A stretch of 64,000 nt of DNA from the NCBI RefSeq assembly GCF_019511665.1, contig NZ_JAEUAW010000004.1:124001-188000 (forward strand). The letters are read 5' to 3'. A program made the translations under genes and the position numbers. Shown here piece by piece: positions 26,989-36,714 of the stretch; within the stretch, counting starts at the first letter, position 1; every line of letters begins with the position of its first letter. Source of the stretch: Microbacterium jejuense. Lineage in GTDB: Bacteria > Actinomycetota > Actinomycetes > Actinomycetales > Microbacteriaceae. The notes beneath the pieces were generated by a model, which did not search any database, had not been told where the DNA came from, and saw only the letters and a list, made by a program, of their open reading frames with translations.

Positions 26989-27010
26989 GTGGTATACCGT
27001 AATGGTATTC
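26989..27010. promoter_or_regulatory. Candidate GntR operator
   Basis: GGTATACC (26991-26998) is a perfect palindrome. It overlaps the inverted pair ATACC-5-GGTAT (26994-26998 and 27004-27008). It lies 17 bases from the regulator start and 26 from the MFS start, as expected for an autoregulated divergent operator. Confidence 0.65.
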
Positions 27011-27035
27011 GAACAGTGTGACGGAGAGAAGGCCC

Positions 27036-28280
27036 ATGTCGAACCAGGCGGCGACGACGCAGATGCGGACCGTGCGGACCCCGGCGAAGGCCTGGGTGAT
27101 GCTCGGCCTCGGTGTCGCGGCGCAGGCGACAGGAACGCTGCTCGTCTCGACGCCTGCGTACCTCATCCCGCTGCTGCACTCCGAGCAGGGGATGCCGCTC
27201 GCGCAGGCCGGCCTGCTCGCCGCGGCGCCGACCTTCGGCATGGTGCTCACGCTCGTGCTGTGGGGAGCGGCGGCCGACCGCTTCGGAGAGCGGTGGGTCA
27301 TCGCCGGGGGCCTCGCCCTGACCTCGCTGTTCGCGTTCGCGGCGCTGGCCGTCGACGGCTACGCGTGGCTCGCCGTCGTCCTGGTGCTGGGCGGAGCGGC
27401 ATCGGCGAGCACCAACTCTGCCAGCGGCCGTATCGTGGTCGGCTGGTTCCCGCGCGAGCGCCGCGGGCTCGCGATGGGCATCCGCCAGATGTCGCAGCCG
27501 CTGGGTGTGGCCGTCGCCGCGCTGACCGTCCCCGCCCTGGCCTCGGGGTACGGGCTCGCCGCGCCGTTCGTGCTCTCGGGCGCCGCCGCTCTCGTGCTGA
27601 CGGTGCTGTGCGCGTGGGGCATACGCAACCCGCCGCGTCCGAGCGCGCCGGTCGGTGCTGCGGCTCCCCGCACCGCCAATCCGTATACCCGCGACCGCTT
27701 CCTGCTGCGCATCCACGTCGTCTCGGCGCTGCTCGTCTTCCCGCAGTTCACGCTGTCGACGTTCGGTCTGGTGTGGCTGACGGCGGGGATGGGATGGAAC
27801 GCGACGGCGGCGGGACTCCTGGTGGCGGCATCCCAGTTCGTCGGAGCCCTGGGGCGCATCGTCATCGGCCACCTCAGCGACCGCGTGGGCACGCGTGTCG
27901 GAGTGCTGCGCTGGGTCGCCATCGCCGGTGTCATCGCGATGGTCGCCCTGGGAGCCGCGGGCTGGGCGCACTGGGACATCGTCGCCGCGGCGGTCTTCGT
28001 CATCGCGGCCACGATCAGCGTCGCCGACAACGGACTGGCCTTCACATCGGTCGCGGAGGCTGCCGGCCCGCGCTGGGCGGGCCGGGCGCTGGGGATCCAG
28101 AACACGGGGCAGTTCCTGACCGCCTCCGTCGTCGGTCCGGTCGTCGGCGCCCTCATCACGGCGGTGGGGTACCCGCTCGCCTTCGCACTGGTCGCCGTCA
28201 CGCCGCTCGTGTCGCTCGGCCTCCTGCCCTCGCGGGATCAGCACGGGATCGACGAATCCGCGGAGCGTCAGCCGTCCTGA
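27036..28280 (+). CDS. MFS transporter under GntR control
   Basis: The protein has 414 residues and 12 predicted membrane helices. The MFS loop motif appears as WGAAADRFGERW near residue 76 and again as GHLSDRVGTRVGVLRW in the second half. The overall pattern is closest to the oxalate/formate or organic-acid antiporter-like branch of MFS, but the substrate cannot be fixed. ATG 27036 has GGAGAGAAGG upstream; an in-frame GTG at 27018 is weaker. Divergent FCD-type GntR genes often control carboxylate uptake, which fits. Its end overlaps the corA end by 13 bases. Confidence 0.82.
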   Translation: MSNQAATTQMRTVRTPAKAWVMLGLGVAAQATGTLLVSTPAYLIPLLHSEQGMPLAQAGLLAAAPTFGMVLTLVLWGAAADRFGERWVIAGGLALTSLFAFAALAVDGYAWLAVVLVLGGAASASTNSASGRIVVGWFPRERRGLAMGIRQMSQPLGVAVAALTVPALASGYGLAAPFVLSGAAALVLTVLCAWGIRNPPRPSAPVGAAAPRTANPYTRDRFLLRIHVVSALLVFPQFTLSTFGLVWLTAGMGWNATAAGLLVAASQFVGALGRIVIGHLSDRVGTRVGVLRWVAIAGVIAMVALGAAGWAHWDIVAAAVFVIAATISVADNGLAFTSVAEAAGPRWAGRALGIQNTGQFLTASVVGPVVGALITAVGYPLAFALVAVTPLVSLGLLPSRDQHGIDESAERQPS

Positions 28281-29230
28281 CCCGTCCAGCCCTTGCGCCG
28301 GAAGAACAGCCACATGCCGCCGGCCGAGATCGCCATCGTGCCGAGGCCGAGCCCGAAGAACGCCCAGGGTCCGTCGAAGACGTGTGTCACCGCCCAGCCG
28401 AAGTTCATGCCGAAGAACCCGGTGAGAAAGCTCAGCGGCAGGAAGATCGACGCGATGATCGCGAGCTGCTTGGATGTCTCGCCCTGCCGGTTCGCGACGG
28501 TCGACAGGTACAGGTCGGTGCAGCCGGTCACCATCTCGTGGTCGGCGTCGAGCTCGTCGTTGATGCGGAGGAGATGGTCGTAGACATCGCGGAAGTAGTC
28601 GTGGCTGTCGGCCTCGAGCCCGGCGAGATCGGCGATCACCTCGATCTCGCGCGCGAACACGTCGCGCATCGGCACGACGGCCCTGCGCAGGTGCAGCAGC
28701 AGCCGCTTGAGGCGGAACGTCTCTTCCAGCTCACGGCGTCCGCCGCCTGACGTGATCGCGTCTTCGAGGTCGTTGATCTGCTCCTCGAGGTCGCCGAGCA
28801 TCGGAAAGTAGCTGTCGACGATGACGTCGATGATCTTGTAGACGTGGTACTGCTCGCTCTTGGCGGTCTTCGCATTCGAGAACAGCGGCACGACCCGGGC
28901 GAGATCCGGATACGGACGCCGGTGCAGCGTGACGATGAAGTCGCCGCTGAGGTGGCAGTGGATCTCTTCGAGCGGGTGGATGTTGCGGTCCTCGGGCTGC
29001 GATGACACGGCGCCCTGCAGCACGAGGAGCGCGGTGTCGCCGTAGGTGTCGAGCTTCGGGCGCTGGCCGAACAGCATGCTGTCTTCGACGGCGAGCGGAT
29101 GCAGGTCGAGGAGTGCGCCGAGACGCTTGATCTCGTCGGCGGGCAGGTCCGTGGCATCCAGCCAGAAGAACTCGTGGTCACGACGCAGCTGCCCGATGAG
29201 CTCGTCGTCGATGGAATCGAGGATGCGCAT
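28268..29230 (-). CDS. corA: CorA-family magnesium/divalent cation transporter
   Basis: The protein has 320 residues. A cytoplasmic alpha/beta domain precedes a long helix and two C-terminal membrane helices. The pore signature GMN is present in TGFFGMNFGW near residue 272, after the first helix IIASIFLPLSFL. The C-terminal end RRKGW is basic, as in the family. It forms a homopentamer that passes Mg2+ (and Co2+/Ni2+) into the cell. Metal specificity is not certain. It stands alone, convergent with the MFS gene. Confidence 0.93.
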   Translation of the reverse strand: MRILDSIDDELIGQLRRDHEFFWLDATDLPADEIKRLGALLDLHPLAVEDSMLFGQRPKLDTYGDTALLVLQGAVSSQPEDRNIHPLEEIHCHLSGDFIVTLHRRPYPDLARVVPLFSNAKTAKSEQYHVYKIIDVIVDSYFPMLGDLEEQINDLEDAITSGGGRRELEETFRLKRLLLHLRRAVVPMRDVFAREIEVIADLAGLEADSHDYFRDVYDHLLRINDELDADHEMVTGCTDLYLSTVANRQGETSKQLAIIASIFLPLSFLTGFFGMNFGWAVTHVFDGPWAFFGLGLGTMAISAGGMWLFFRRKGWTGQDG

Positions 29231-29284
29231 GGCTTCACCCTAATTCGCGGGTGAAGCCATGCGCGGACGCCGCAGGGACGCGAC

Positions 29285-30605
29285 TCAGCCGTCTGTCGCG
29301 GCCCGGCGCAGGAGGGGCTTGGTCACGCTGAGGCCCAGCGCGACCACGCCGATCCCCGCCGCCAGCACCGCGGCGATGACGATCAGCGCCAGCGGCTGGA
29401 CGAGGAGCGCGACGCCCGTCAACGGGAGCATCACGACGGCGGCGATCACGGCCGAGCCGATCGCCGTGAGGCGCAGCGGCGACATGACGGCGCGCCGGCG
29501 TGCGGCATCCATCGTGCGCTGGGGCATCCCGAGCATGTCGAGCGAGCGGTAGAGGTCGCGGCGGTCGAGGATGCCGGCCGCCTGGTTGACGCCGACGGAG
29601 CACGCGACCATCAGGAAGGAGCCGACGACCGTGATGAGGATGCCGGTGCGCACGTCGGCGAACAGCTGCGCCGACTCCGCGTCCAGGCCCTCGCCACCGG
29701 CGAGGTCGGCGACGGCGATGCCGACGCCCGCGAAGACGGCCATGAAGCTCGTCATGGCGACGCCCGACACCTGGCGCCAGGCGGCCTTCGGGGACTCCAG
29801 CCGAGCGCGCGGCGAGCAGCTTGGCGGGGCGGGCCGATCGCTGGGCCTGCCCCTGCGCCACGAGGCGGATGACCCACGGTCCGACGAGGTTGAGGACGGC
29901 GAGGGTGCCGCCGAACGCAGCGGCGAGGAACGCGACGATCACCATGGCGCTGCCGGCGACCTGCAGCACGCTCATCAGGCCGAACGACAGGACGACGACG
30001 GCCGCGGCGATCCCCGCGCGCAGCCACGAGAGCTTCGGCGCGTCCTGACGCGTGCGCACGCCGAGCGGCGAGATGACGACCTGGCGCAGACCCACCATTG
30101 CGCTGACGGCGGCCAGCACCGCGATCCCGAGCACGGTTCCCGCGATCGCCGGAGCGCTCAGCACGACCCCGCCGATGCCGAGCGGCTCGCCGCGGAACGG
30201 GACGAGGGCGAGCGCGGGGACGATCGCGAAGTAGACGACCACCCCCGCGAGCGCACCGGCGAGGGCGAGCACGGTCGATTCGAGCACGGCGAGGGCCGAG
30301 ACCGTCGCGGGGGTCGCGCCGAGCAGCCGCAGCGTCGCGAGCCGGTCGTCACGGCGGCGTGCCGAGAGCCGCGCGGCCGCGCCGCCGAGCGACGCCAGCG
30401 GAACCACCAGAAGGACCAGGGCGACGACGGCGAGCAGCTGATACGTGAACGCGATGTCGTCCGTCCACGTCCAGAACGACTGGGCACCGCCGAGGACGGT
30501 CAGCAGCAGCGCGGTCACGATGGCGAACGCGGTGGCCGGCAGGGCGAGCGTCGCGAACCCCGACGCCCCCGGCCGAGCCAGCAGCCACGCGACGCGCGCG
30601 ATCAT
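29285..30605 (-). pseudogene. FtsX-like ABC permease interrupted by a frameshift
   Basis: Two frames together make one FtsX/MacB-type permease. The 5' part (30605 to about 29805) begins MIARVAWLLARPGASGF and has several membrane helices. The 3' part (about 29805 to 29285) continues from SGVAMTSFMAVFAGVGIA to the end. At 29804 one extra base (A on the plus strand) breaks the frame: removing it gives RRLESPKAAWRQVSGVAMT in one run, the expected family sequence. It may be a real mutation, or a sequencing error. The start overlaps the ATPase gene by four bases. If real, the ABC exporter is probably inactive. Confidence 0.82.
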
Positions 30606-31300
30606 GCCGCGGCTCCGACGCGCTCGCCGACGATCCGGCCGTCGCGCACCTCGACGATGCGTGAGCACCGGGAGGCGACCTCGGCGTCGTGGGTGACCAT
30701 GACGAGCGTGCGGCCCTGGCCGGTCGTCGAGTGCAGGAGCGCGCCGATCACGTCGGCGGAGGTCGCGGAGTCCAGGGCACCCGTGGGCTCGTCTGCGAAC
30801 ACGACGACCGCTCCGGTGACCTGAGCGCGGGCGATGGCCACGCGCTGCGCCTGGCCGCCCGAGAGCTGTCCGATGCGGCGGTCCTCCATGCCGGTGAGGC
30901 CCAGCGCGGCGAGCCAGCCGGCGGCGTGCGGAACGGCTTCACGACGGGTCATGCCGTTCAGCATGAGGGCCAGGGCGACGTTCTCGATGGCGGTGAGCTC
31001 GGGGATCAGCAGCCCCTGCTGGAAGACGAACCCGAACTGCTCGCGGCGCAGCTGCGAGCGGTCCCGCTCGTTCAGCGCGTTCACCTTCACCCGGCCCGCG
31101 CGGCCGTCGAAGGCGACGGTCCCTGCGTCGGGGAGCGTGATGCCGGCGAGGCAGTGCAGCAGCGTGGTCTTGCCCGATCCGGAGGCGCCCATGATGGCCA
31201 GCGACTCGCCCGCGCGAACGGCGAGCGACACCCCCGCCAGCGCCCGCGTCGTGCCGAAGGACTTCTCGAGGCCGGTGGCCTCGATCACGAAAGAACTCAT
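30602..31300 (-). CDS. ABC transporter ATP-binding protein (LolD/MacB type)
   Basis: The protein has 232 residues. Walker A is GASGSGKTT near 38-46. The Q-loop is FVFQQGLLIPEL. The signature is LSGGQAQRVAIARA, and Walker B VVVFADEPTGALDS is followed by the H-loop MVTHD. The sequence type fits LolCDE/MacB-like mechanotransmission or lipopeptide/antibiotic export systems. It is coupled by a four-base overlap to the permease gene, which is frameshifted, so this ATPase may lack its partner. Substrate unknown. Confidence 0.92.
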   Translation of the reverse strand: MSSFVIEATGLEKSFGTTRALAGVSLAVRAGESLAIMGASGSGKTTLLHCLAGITLPDAGTVAFDGRAGRVKVNALNERDRSQLRREQFGFVFQQGLLIPELTAIENVALALMLNGMTRREAVPHAAGWLAALGLTGMEDRRIGQLSGGQAQRVAIARAQVTGAVVVFADEPTGALDSATSADVIGALLHSTTGQGRTLVMVTHDAEVASRCSRIVEVRDGRIVGERVGAAA

Positions 31301-31413
31301 GCTTCCACCGTGCCGCGCACGGGTGGCGCGGCGCGTCGGGCGCGAGAGGGATCCGCCCTGCCCGGCGTCATCCCCGCGGATGATCCCGCCCCGGCACGTG
31401 GGTGCCGAGCGGG

Positions 31414-32781
31414 TCAGTCCGGCGTGGCCTCCGCCGCCGCGCGCGCAGCGGCAGGTAGGGCGTCGACGATGCGCGATACGGCGGTGTCATCGTGGGATGC
31501 CGACACGAACCACGCTTCGAAGACCGACGGCGGCAGCGACACGCCCTGCGCGAGCATGGCCCGGAAGAACGGCGGATAGCGGAACGCCTCCTGTGCCTTC
31601 ACGGTGTCGTAGTCGATGGGCGGCTCGGCGGCGAACTGGATCGAGAACAGGTTTCCCGAGCGCTGCAGCACGTGCGTGACGCCTGCCTCGTGCAGGGCGG
31701 CCGTCGTCGCCTCCGCGACCGTCGCGGCCGCGGTGTCGATGCGCTCGTACGCGGCGGCGTCGAGGTGGTCGAGCGTCGCCCGCCCGGCCGCGACGGCGAG
31801 CGGATTGCCGCTCAGCGTGCCCGCCTGGTAGACGGGACCGAGGGGCGCCAGCAGCTCCATGAGCGCCGCCGGGCCGCCGATCGCGGCCAGCGGCAGCCCG
31901 CCGCCGACGACCTTTCCGAAGGTGATGAGGTCGGGCGCGAACGGCACCGGGTCGATGCCGTACCAGCCGGCCGGTCCGACGCGGAAGCCCGTGAGCACCT
32001 CGTCGAGGATCAGCAGCGCGCCGTGGGCGTGGGCGATGTCGGCGAGCGCGGCGTTGAAGCCGTGCGCGGGCGGGACGATGCCCATGTTGGCAGGCGCTGC
32101 CTCGACGATCACCGCGGCGATCTCGTCGCCGCGAGCGGCGAACACCTCGCGCACCGCGTCGAGGTCGTTGTAGGGGATGACGAGTGTCTGCGCGGCGATG
32201 GCCGCGGGGACGCCGGCCGAGCCCGGCATCGCGAGCGTCGCGACGCCCGACCCCGCCTCGGCCAGCAGACCGTCCGAGTGGCCGTGGTAGTGCCCGGCGA
32301 ACTTCACGACGAGGTCGCGACCGGTCGCACCGCGGGCGAGGCGGATGGCCGTCATCGTCGCCTCGGTGCCCGTCGACACGAGCCGGACGCGTTCCACGGG
32401 GTGCGTCTCGAGGCCGGCTCGCGGCGTTTCGTCTCGCTCGTTCCTCGCTCGCTCAACGAGCGGGGGACGGGTGACGCGGGCGGCGATGAGCTCGGCCAGC
32501 TCGGTCTCGCCCGGCGTGCTCGCGCCGAACCCGAGGCCCCGGGCTGCGGCATCCTGCACCGCCGTCACGACGGCGGGGTGCGCGTGGCCGAGGATGGCCG
32601 GACCCCACGAGCCGACGAGGTCGACGTACTCGCGACCCTCGACGTCGGTGACGTACGGACCGGACGCCGACACGAAGAACCGCGGCGTCTCGGCCACCGA
32701 GCCGAAGGCGCGCACCGGCGAGTTCACGCCGCCCGGCATGGCGCCGCGGGCGCGGTCGAATTCCTGGGCGTTGGTCGTCAT
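31414..32781 (-). CDS. hemL: Glutamate-1-semialdehyde 2,1-aminomutase with a repeat-derived insert
   Basis: The protein has 455 residues, longer than the usual 425-440. It converts glutamate-1-semialdehyde to 5-aminolevulinate with [21 protein letters not shown] binds the PLP phosphate, [10 protein letters not shown] holds the catalytic Asp, and [10 protein letters not shown] holds the Schiff-base lysine. Between AELIAARVT and [13 protein letters not shown] lies an extra segment, [19 protein letters not shown]. It is the translation of a palindromic intergenic repeat inserted in frame (about residues 104-121). All catalytic motifs are intact, so the enzyme is probably active with a surface loop. 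The ATG overlaps the hemB stop by four bases. Confidence 0.94.
   Translation of the reverse strand: MTTNAQEFDRARGAMPGGVNSPVRAFGSVAETPRFFVSASGPYVTDVEGREYVDLVGSWGPAILGHAHPAVVTAVQDAAARGLGFGASTPGETELAELIAARVTRPPLVERARNERDETPRAGLETHPVERVRLVSTGTEATMTAIRLARGATGRDLVVKFAGHYHGHSDGLLAEAGSGVATLAMPGSAGVPAAIAAQTLVIPYNDLDAVREVFAARGDEIAAVIVEAAPANMGIVPPAHGFNAALADIAHAHGALLILDEVLTGFRVGPAGWYGIDPVPFAPDLITFGKVVGGGLPLAAIGGPAALMELLAPLGPVYQAGTLSGNPLAVAAGRATLDHLDAAAYERIDTAAATVAEATTAALHEAGVTHVLQRSGNLFSIQFAAEPPIDYDTVKAQEAFRYPPFFRAMLAQGVSLPPSVFEAWFVSASHDDTAVSRIVDALPAAARAAAEATPD
32423..32466. repeat. GCGTTTCGTCT palindromic repeat inside hemL
   Basis: The copy starts GCGTTTCGTCTCGCTCGTT and ends CGCTCGCTCAACGAGCGGG. It is nearly identical to the copies at 39080-39120, 39144-39184 and 46258-46299. 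It lies within the hemL coding sequence in frame, without a stop. Confidence 0.9.
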
Positions 32782-33746
32782 CGGATCCACTCCGCCAGCT
32801 CGAGGGCCCAGTAGGTCAGCACGGCGTCGGCGCCGGCGCGGCGGATGCCGACCACCGACTCCTCGATCGCACGGCGGCGGTCGATCCAGCCGTGGGCGGC
32901 GGCCGCCTCGATCATGGCGTACTCGCCCGACACCTGGTACGCCCACACCGGGACGGGGCTGGATGCCGCGGCATCCGCCAGCACGTCGAGATAGCTCATC
33001 GCGGGCTTGACCATGACGATGTCGGCGCCCTCGGCGAGGTCGAGCTCGAGCTCGCGGGCCCCCTCACGACGGTTGGCCGGGTCCTGCTGGTAGGTGCGGC
33101 GATCGCCCACGAGCGAGGACTGCACGGCCTCGCGGAACGGGCCGTAGAACGCCGAGGCGTACTTGGCGGCGTACGCGAGGATCGGTGTGTTCGCGTACCC
33201 CGCGTCGTCGAGCGCGTCGCGCACGGCGGCGACCTGGCCGTCCATCATGCCCGACAGTCCGAGCAGCTGGGACCCCGCCTGCGCCTGCGCCACGCCCATC
33301 TCGCGGTAGCGGTCGAGCGTCGCGTCGTTGTCGACGTAGCCGTTCGCATCGAGCACACCGCAGTGGCCGTGATCGGTGAACTCGTCGAGGCAGAGGTCGG
33401 TCTGCACGACGAGAGCGTCGCCCGCCTCGGCGACCGCGACGCGTGTGGCGACGTTGAGGATGCCGTCGGGGTCGGTCGCGCCGGATCCCACCGCGTCTTT
33501 GTGCTCGGGCACGCCGAACAGCATGATGCCGCCGATGCCGGCGGACGCGGCATCCGCCACGACGCCCTTGAGCGATTCCGTGGTGTGCTGCACGACGCCG
33601 GGCATGGACGAGATCGGCACGGGCGCGCCGGCGCCCTCGCGCACGAAGACGGGCAGGATCAGCTCGGCGGGGTGCAGGCGCGTCTCGGCGACGAGCCGGC
33701 GCATGGCGGGCGTCGCGCGCAGGCGACGGGGGCGGTCCGTGGTCAC
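32778..33746 (-). CDS. hemB: Delta-aminolevulinic acid dehydratase (porphobilinogen synthase)
   Basis: The protein has 322 residues. It condenses two aminolevulinate molecules to porphobilinogen. The Schiff-base lysines are in [12 protein letters not shown] and [11 protein letters not shown]. The metal site reads [14 protein letters not shown], with two of the three Cys of the E. coli-type zinc site and Asp at the third place, so the metal dependence is mixed. GTG 33746 overlaps the hemC stop (GTGA). It is part of the heme operon. Confidence 0.95.
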   Translation of the reverse strand: MTTDRPRRLRATPAMRRLVAETRLHPAELILPVFVREGAGAPVPISSMPGVVQHTTESLKGVVADAASAGIGGIMLFGVPEHKDAVGSGATDPDGILNVATRVAVAEAGDALVVQTDLCLDEFTDHGHCGVLDANGYVDNDATLDRYREMGVAQAQAGSQLLGLSGMMDGQVAAVRDALDDAGYANTPILAYAAKYASAFYGPFREAVQSSLVGDRRTYQQDPANRREGARELELDLAEGADIVMVKPAMSYLDVLADAAASSPVPVWAYQVSGEYAMIEAAAAHGWIDRRRAIEESVVGIRRAGADAVLTYWALELAEWIR

Positions 33747-34654
33747 GGGCGTTCTCCGGTCAGGTCGGCGGCGCCGGCGGCGAGCAGCTCGCGCGCGACG
33801 GCGGTCGCGATGTCGCGCGGAGCGTCGGCATCGGGCCAGACCGCCGCGTGCGACGAGGTGAGGACGGTGGTGCCGTCGAGGCTGTAGACGCTCGCCGACA
33901 GCAGCAGCAGGCCGGCGTCGACGACGGCCCGCGCGCCCACGGGCGCGGAGCAGCCCGCTTCGAGCAGCGCGAGCACCTCGCGCTCGGCTTCGACGGCGGC
34001 GCGGGTCTCGGCGTGGTCGAGGGCGCTCACGAGGTCCTCCTGACCGCGGCGCACCTCGACCGCCAGGGCACCCTGACCCGGCGCGGTGGGCCACGCGTCG
34101 GCGTCGAGGAACTCGGTCACCACATCGGCGCGTGCGATGCGCCGAAGGCCCGCGGCGGCCAGGATGACGGCATCCAGTTCTCCGCTGGTGACCTTGCCCA
34201 GGCGCGTGTCGACGTTTCCGCGGATGTCGACGACCTCGAGGTCGGGCCGACGGGCGCGCAGCTGGGCCATGCGGCGCGGCGAGCCGGTGCCCACGCGGGC
34301 GCCGGCGGGCAGCTGGTCGAGCGTGAGGCCGTCGCGGGAGACGAGTGCGTCGCGCGGGTCCTCACGGGTGGGGATCGCGGCGACCACGAGCCGCTCGTGC
34401 GGCGCCGTGGGAAGGTCTTTCAGCGAGTGGACGATCACGTCGCACTCGCCCGCTTCGAGCGCGTCGCGCAGGGCGCCGGTGAACAGGCCCGTGCCGCCTG
34501 CCCGCGACAGCGGCTCGTTGGAGCGGTCGCCGTCGGTCGTGATCGTGACGATCTCGGTCGTCACGCCGGTCGCGTCGGCGAGGTCGTCCGCGAACATGCC
34601 GGTCTGGGCGAGGGCGAGCGTGCTGCCGCGCGTCCCGATCCGCAGGGTGGTCAT
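33743..34654 (-). CDS. hemC: Porphobilinogen deaminase (hydroxymethylbilane synthase)
   Basis: The protein has 303 residues. It polymerises four porphobilinogens to hydroxymethylbilane. It starts [14 protein letters not shown], with the usual substrate-binding arginines later (GSPRRMAQL). The dipyrromethane cofactor cysteine is in [12 protein letters not shown] near residue 235. It overlaps hemQ upstream and hemB downstream by four bases each. No hemD follows it, unlike in many bacteria. Confidence 0.96.
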   Translation of the reverse strand: MTTLRIGTRGSTLALAQTGMFADDLADATGVTTEIVTITTDGDRSNEPLSRAGGTGLFTGALRDALEAGECDVIVHSLKDLPTAPHERLVVAAIPTREDPRDALVSRDGLTLDQLPAGARVGTGSPRRMAQLRARRPDLEVVDIRGNVDTRLGKVTSGELDAVILAAAGLRRIARADVVTEFLDADAWPTAPGQGALAVEVRRGQEDLVSALDHAETRAAVEAEREVLALLEAGCSAPVGARAVVDAGLLLLSASVYSLDGTTVLTSSHAAVWPDADAPRDIATAVARELLAAGAADLTGERP

Positions 34655-35334
34655 GCCAGCACCTCGGCGATCTCATCGAGGCCGATGCGGCGCCCGGTGA
34701 AGAACGGCACCTCTTCGCGCACGTGCCGGCGGGCCTCTGTCTGGCGCAGGTCGCGCATGAGGTCGACCAGCTCGACGAGCTCGGGCGCCTCGAGCGCGAG
34801 GATCCACTCGTAGTCGCCGAGCGCGAACGACGCCACGGTGTTGCTCAGCACCGTGCGGTGCGCGGCGCCCTTGCGGCCGTGGTCGGCGAGCATCTGGCGG
34901 CGCTCGTCGTCGGGAAGGATGTACCAGTCGTACGACCGGACGAAGGGGTAGACGGTGAGCCACGCCTCGGGGTCCTTGTCGCGCATGAACGCGGGCAGGT
35001 GGGATGCCGAGAACTCGGCGTCGCGGTGCACGCCCATGACGTTCCACACGGGGAGCAGGCTCGCGAGCGGCTCGGCGCGGCGCAGCGTCCGCAGCGCCGA
35101 CTGCAGCACCTCGGGGGCCACCCCGATGCCGGTGAGCCAGATCATGAGGTCGGCGTCGGCGCGCAGCCCCGACACGTCGTAGAAGCCGCGGACGACGACC
35201 CCGGACGCCTCGACCTCGGCGACGGCGGCAGCCAGATCGCCCTCCCCAGCCGGGCGGGACGGGTCTCGCCGGAACACGGCCCACAGGGTGTAGCCGAGGG
35301 TGTCAGGGGAGGTCGGGGCCGGCGTGTCCGTCAT
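34651..35334 (-). CDS. hemQ: Coproheme decarboxylase (HemQ/ChdC)
   Basis: The protein has 227 residues, chlorite-dismutase fold. HemQ performs the last step of the coproporphyrin-dependent pathway, oxidative decarboxylation of coproheme to heme with H2O2. Family features are YTLWAVFRRD at the start, VWNVMGVHRDAEFSASHLPAF, SYDWYILPDDERRQMLADHG and NTVASFALGDYEWILALEA. It lies between cgoX and hemC with a four-base overlap to hemC. It shows that this organism makes heme through coproporphyrin rather than protoporphyrin. Confidence 0.94.
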   Translation of the reverse strand: MTDTPAPTSPDTLGYTLWAVFRRDPSRPAGEGDLAAAVAEVEASGVVVRGFYDVSGLRADADLMIWLTGIGVAPEVLQSALRTLRRAEPLASLLPVWNVMGVHRDAEFSASHLPAFMRDKDPEAWLTVYPFVRSYDWYILPDDERRQMLADHGRKGAAHRTVLSNTVASFALGDYEWILALEAPELVELVDLMRDLRQTEARRHVREEVPFFTGRRIGLDEIAEVLA

Positions 35335-35392
35335 GGTTCCATCTTTTCACGCCTCGCTGAGCACGCTCTCGGCCGCGGGGCGGTACAGGTGG

Positions 35393-35480
35393 CGCTTGGT
35401 CTCGGTCGTTCCTCCCTCGCTCAGCGTCCGGTGATCGGGCACCCGGTCGCTGAGCGAGCGCCGGCGAGACGAAGCGTGGG
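35393..35480. repeat. Inverted composite of the GCGTTTCGTCT repeat family between hemQ and cgoX
   Basis: A degenerate forward arm ends CCTCGCTCAGCG (to 35427) and a reverse arm begins CGCTGAGCGAGCGCC (from 35448) and ends GAGACGAAGCG. The arms can pair across a 20-base centre. It lies within the heme operon and could affect mRNA ends. Confidence 0.65.
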
Positions 35481-35499
35481 GACGGAGGACAGCGGGCGC

Positions 35500-36714
35500 T
35501 CAGCGGGCGAGCAGGCCCGTCGCCGTCCGCTCGGCGTGCGCCACGATGCCCGCAAGACCCGAGCCCGCGACGGTCTCGCCCACGACCGTCATCTCGGGAG
35601 GGATGGATGCCGCGCCCGGCCGTATCCACGAGACGTGCGCCGCGTCGACCAGGGTCGGCAGCTTCACGCCCAGCAGCGTCTCGGCATCGGCGCGGGCCGC
35701 GCCCACCGGGTCGGCGGGGGTCTGGTCGTACGACAGTCGCAGGATGTGCCGCCCGGCGGCGGCCTCCCGCAGCCACGCCCACTTGGCCGTGGCGTGCGTG
35801 AGGGCGCGGGCGCCCACCGGGGCCCCCGCGGCGACCAGCAGGCCGGTGCCGCGGGGTGCGGCATCCAATTCGGCCTGCTCGACCACCAGCGTGACGAGAT
35901 CGATGCGCCGGCCGGGGCCCGGCGTCGACGCGACGCCCGGCGCGGCGACGACCACGGTGCCGTCGAGCGCCGACACATCGTCGACGCGCGCGTTCAGGCG
36001 CACCTCGCCGCCGTGGCGCTCGAGGTCGTCGGCGAGCGCGGGCACGATGCGGTGGACGCCGCCGCGGAGGCCGGCGACCGCGGAGCCCGGGGGAGCGGCC
36101 GCGCGCAGTCGCGCGACCGCGGCGTGCAAGGACCCGGCCTCGCGCACGGCGTCGCCCAGGCCCGGGTGGGCGCGGGCGACCGGCAGGTCGTCGGGGTGCT
36201 GCGAGTGCACGCCGTGCACGACGGGTGCGACGAGCCCGTCGAGCAGGCCGTCCCCGTAGCGCGACCGCACGAGGGCACCGAGCGTCGCGGGGACGTCGTC
36301 CAGCGGCAGCCCGTCGAGTTCGACGGCGCGCTCGGCCACCGGGCGGCCGACGACCCGCACGACGTCGTCCGCCAGCGGGTCCGCCGGAATGCCGAGCAGG
36401 GCCGTCGCCGGCAGCGGCACGGCGTCGCCCGCGACCGGCTGCAGCCAGGCCGGCCCCGGCGCGGGCGCCACGATGTCGTCCTGCAGCCCGAGCTCGGCGA
36501 GCAGGCCCGCTACGACGCCGCCGCGGACGGCGAAGCTCTCGGCGGCGGCATCCAATCCGATCCCGGCGACCTCGTGGCGGGCGACGGTGCCGCCGAGGCG
36601 ATCGGATGCCTCGAACACCGTCACGCGCGCCCCCGAGGCCGCGAGCCGCCGGGCCACCACGAGCCCGCCGACGCCGCCGCCGACGATCGAGAAGCGGCCG
36701 GAGCGGTCAGGCAT
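35500..36714 (-). CDS. cgoX: Coproporphyrinogen III oxidase, HemY/CgoX type
   Basis: The protein has 404 residues. It is an FAD enzyme of the protoporphyrinogen-oxidase family: [18 protein letters not shown] at the N-terminus, then FEASDRLGG and the C-terminal FAD motif [14 protein letters not shown]. With HemQ in the same operon, the physiological substrate is coproporphyrinogen III (HemY renamed CgoX). It is somewhat shorter than the usual 450-480 residues. The start overlaps the hemE end by eight bases. Confidence 0.92.
   Translation of the reverse strand: MPDRSGRFSIVGGGVGGLVVARRLAASGARVTVFEASDRLGGTVARHEVAGIGLDAAAESFAVRGGVVAGLLAELGLQDDIVAPAPGPAWLQPVAGDAVPLPATALLGIPADPLADDVVRVVGRPVAERAVELDGLPLDDVPATLGALVRSRYGDGLLDGLVAPVVHGVHSQHPDDLPVARAHPGLGDAVREAGSLHAAVARLRAAAPPGSAVAGLRGGVHRIVPALADDLERHGGEVRLNARVDDVSALDGTVVVAAPGVASTPGPGRRIDLVTLVVEQAELDAAPRGTGLLVAAGAPVGARALTHATAKWAWLREAAAGRHILRLSYDQTPADPVGAARADAETLLGVKLPTLVDAAHVSWIRPGAASIPPEMTVVGETVAGSGLAGIVAHAERTATGLLAR

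Noticed and set aside
31414-32781. hemL as a pseudogene
   Set aside because: The repeat insert is in frame and all PLP and catalytic motifs are intact.
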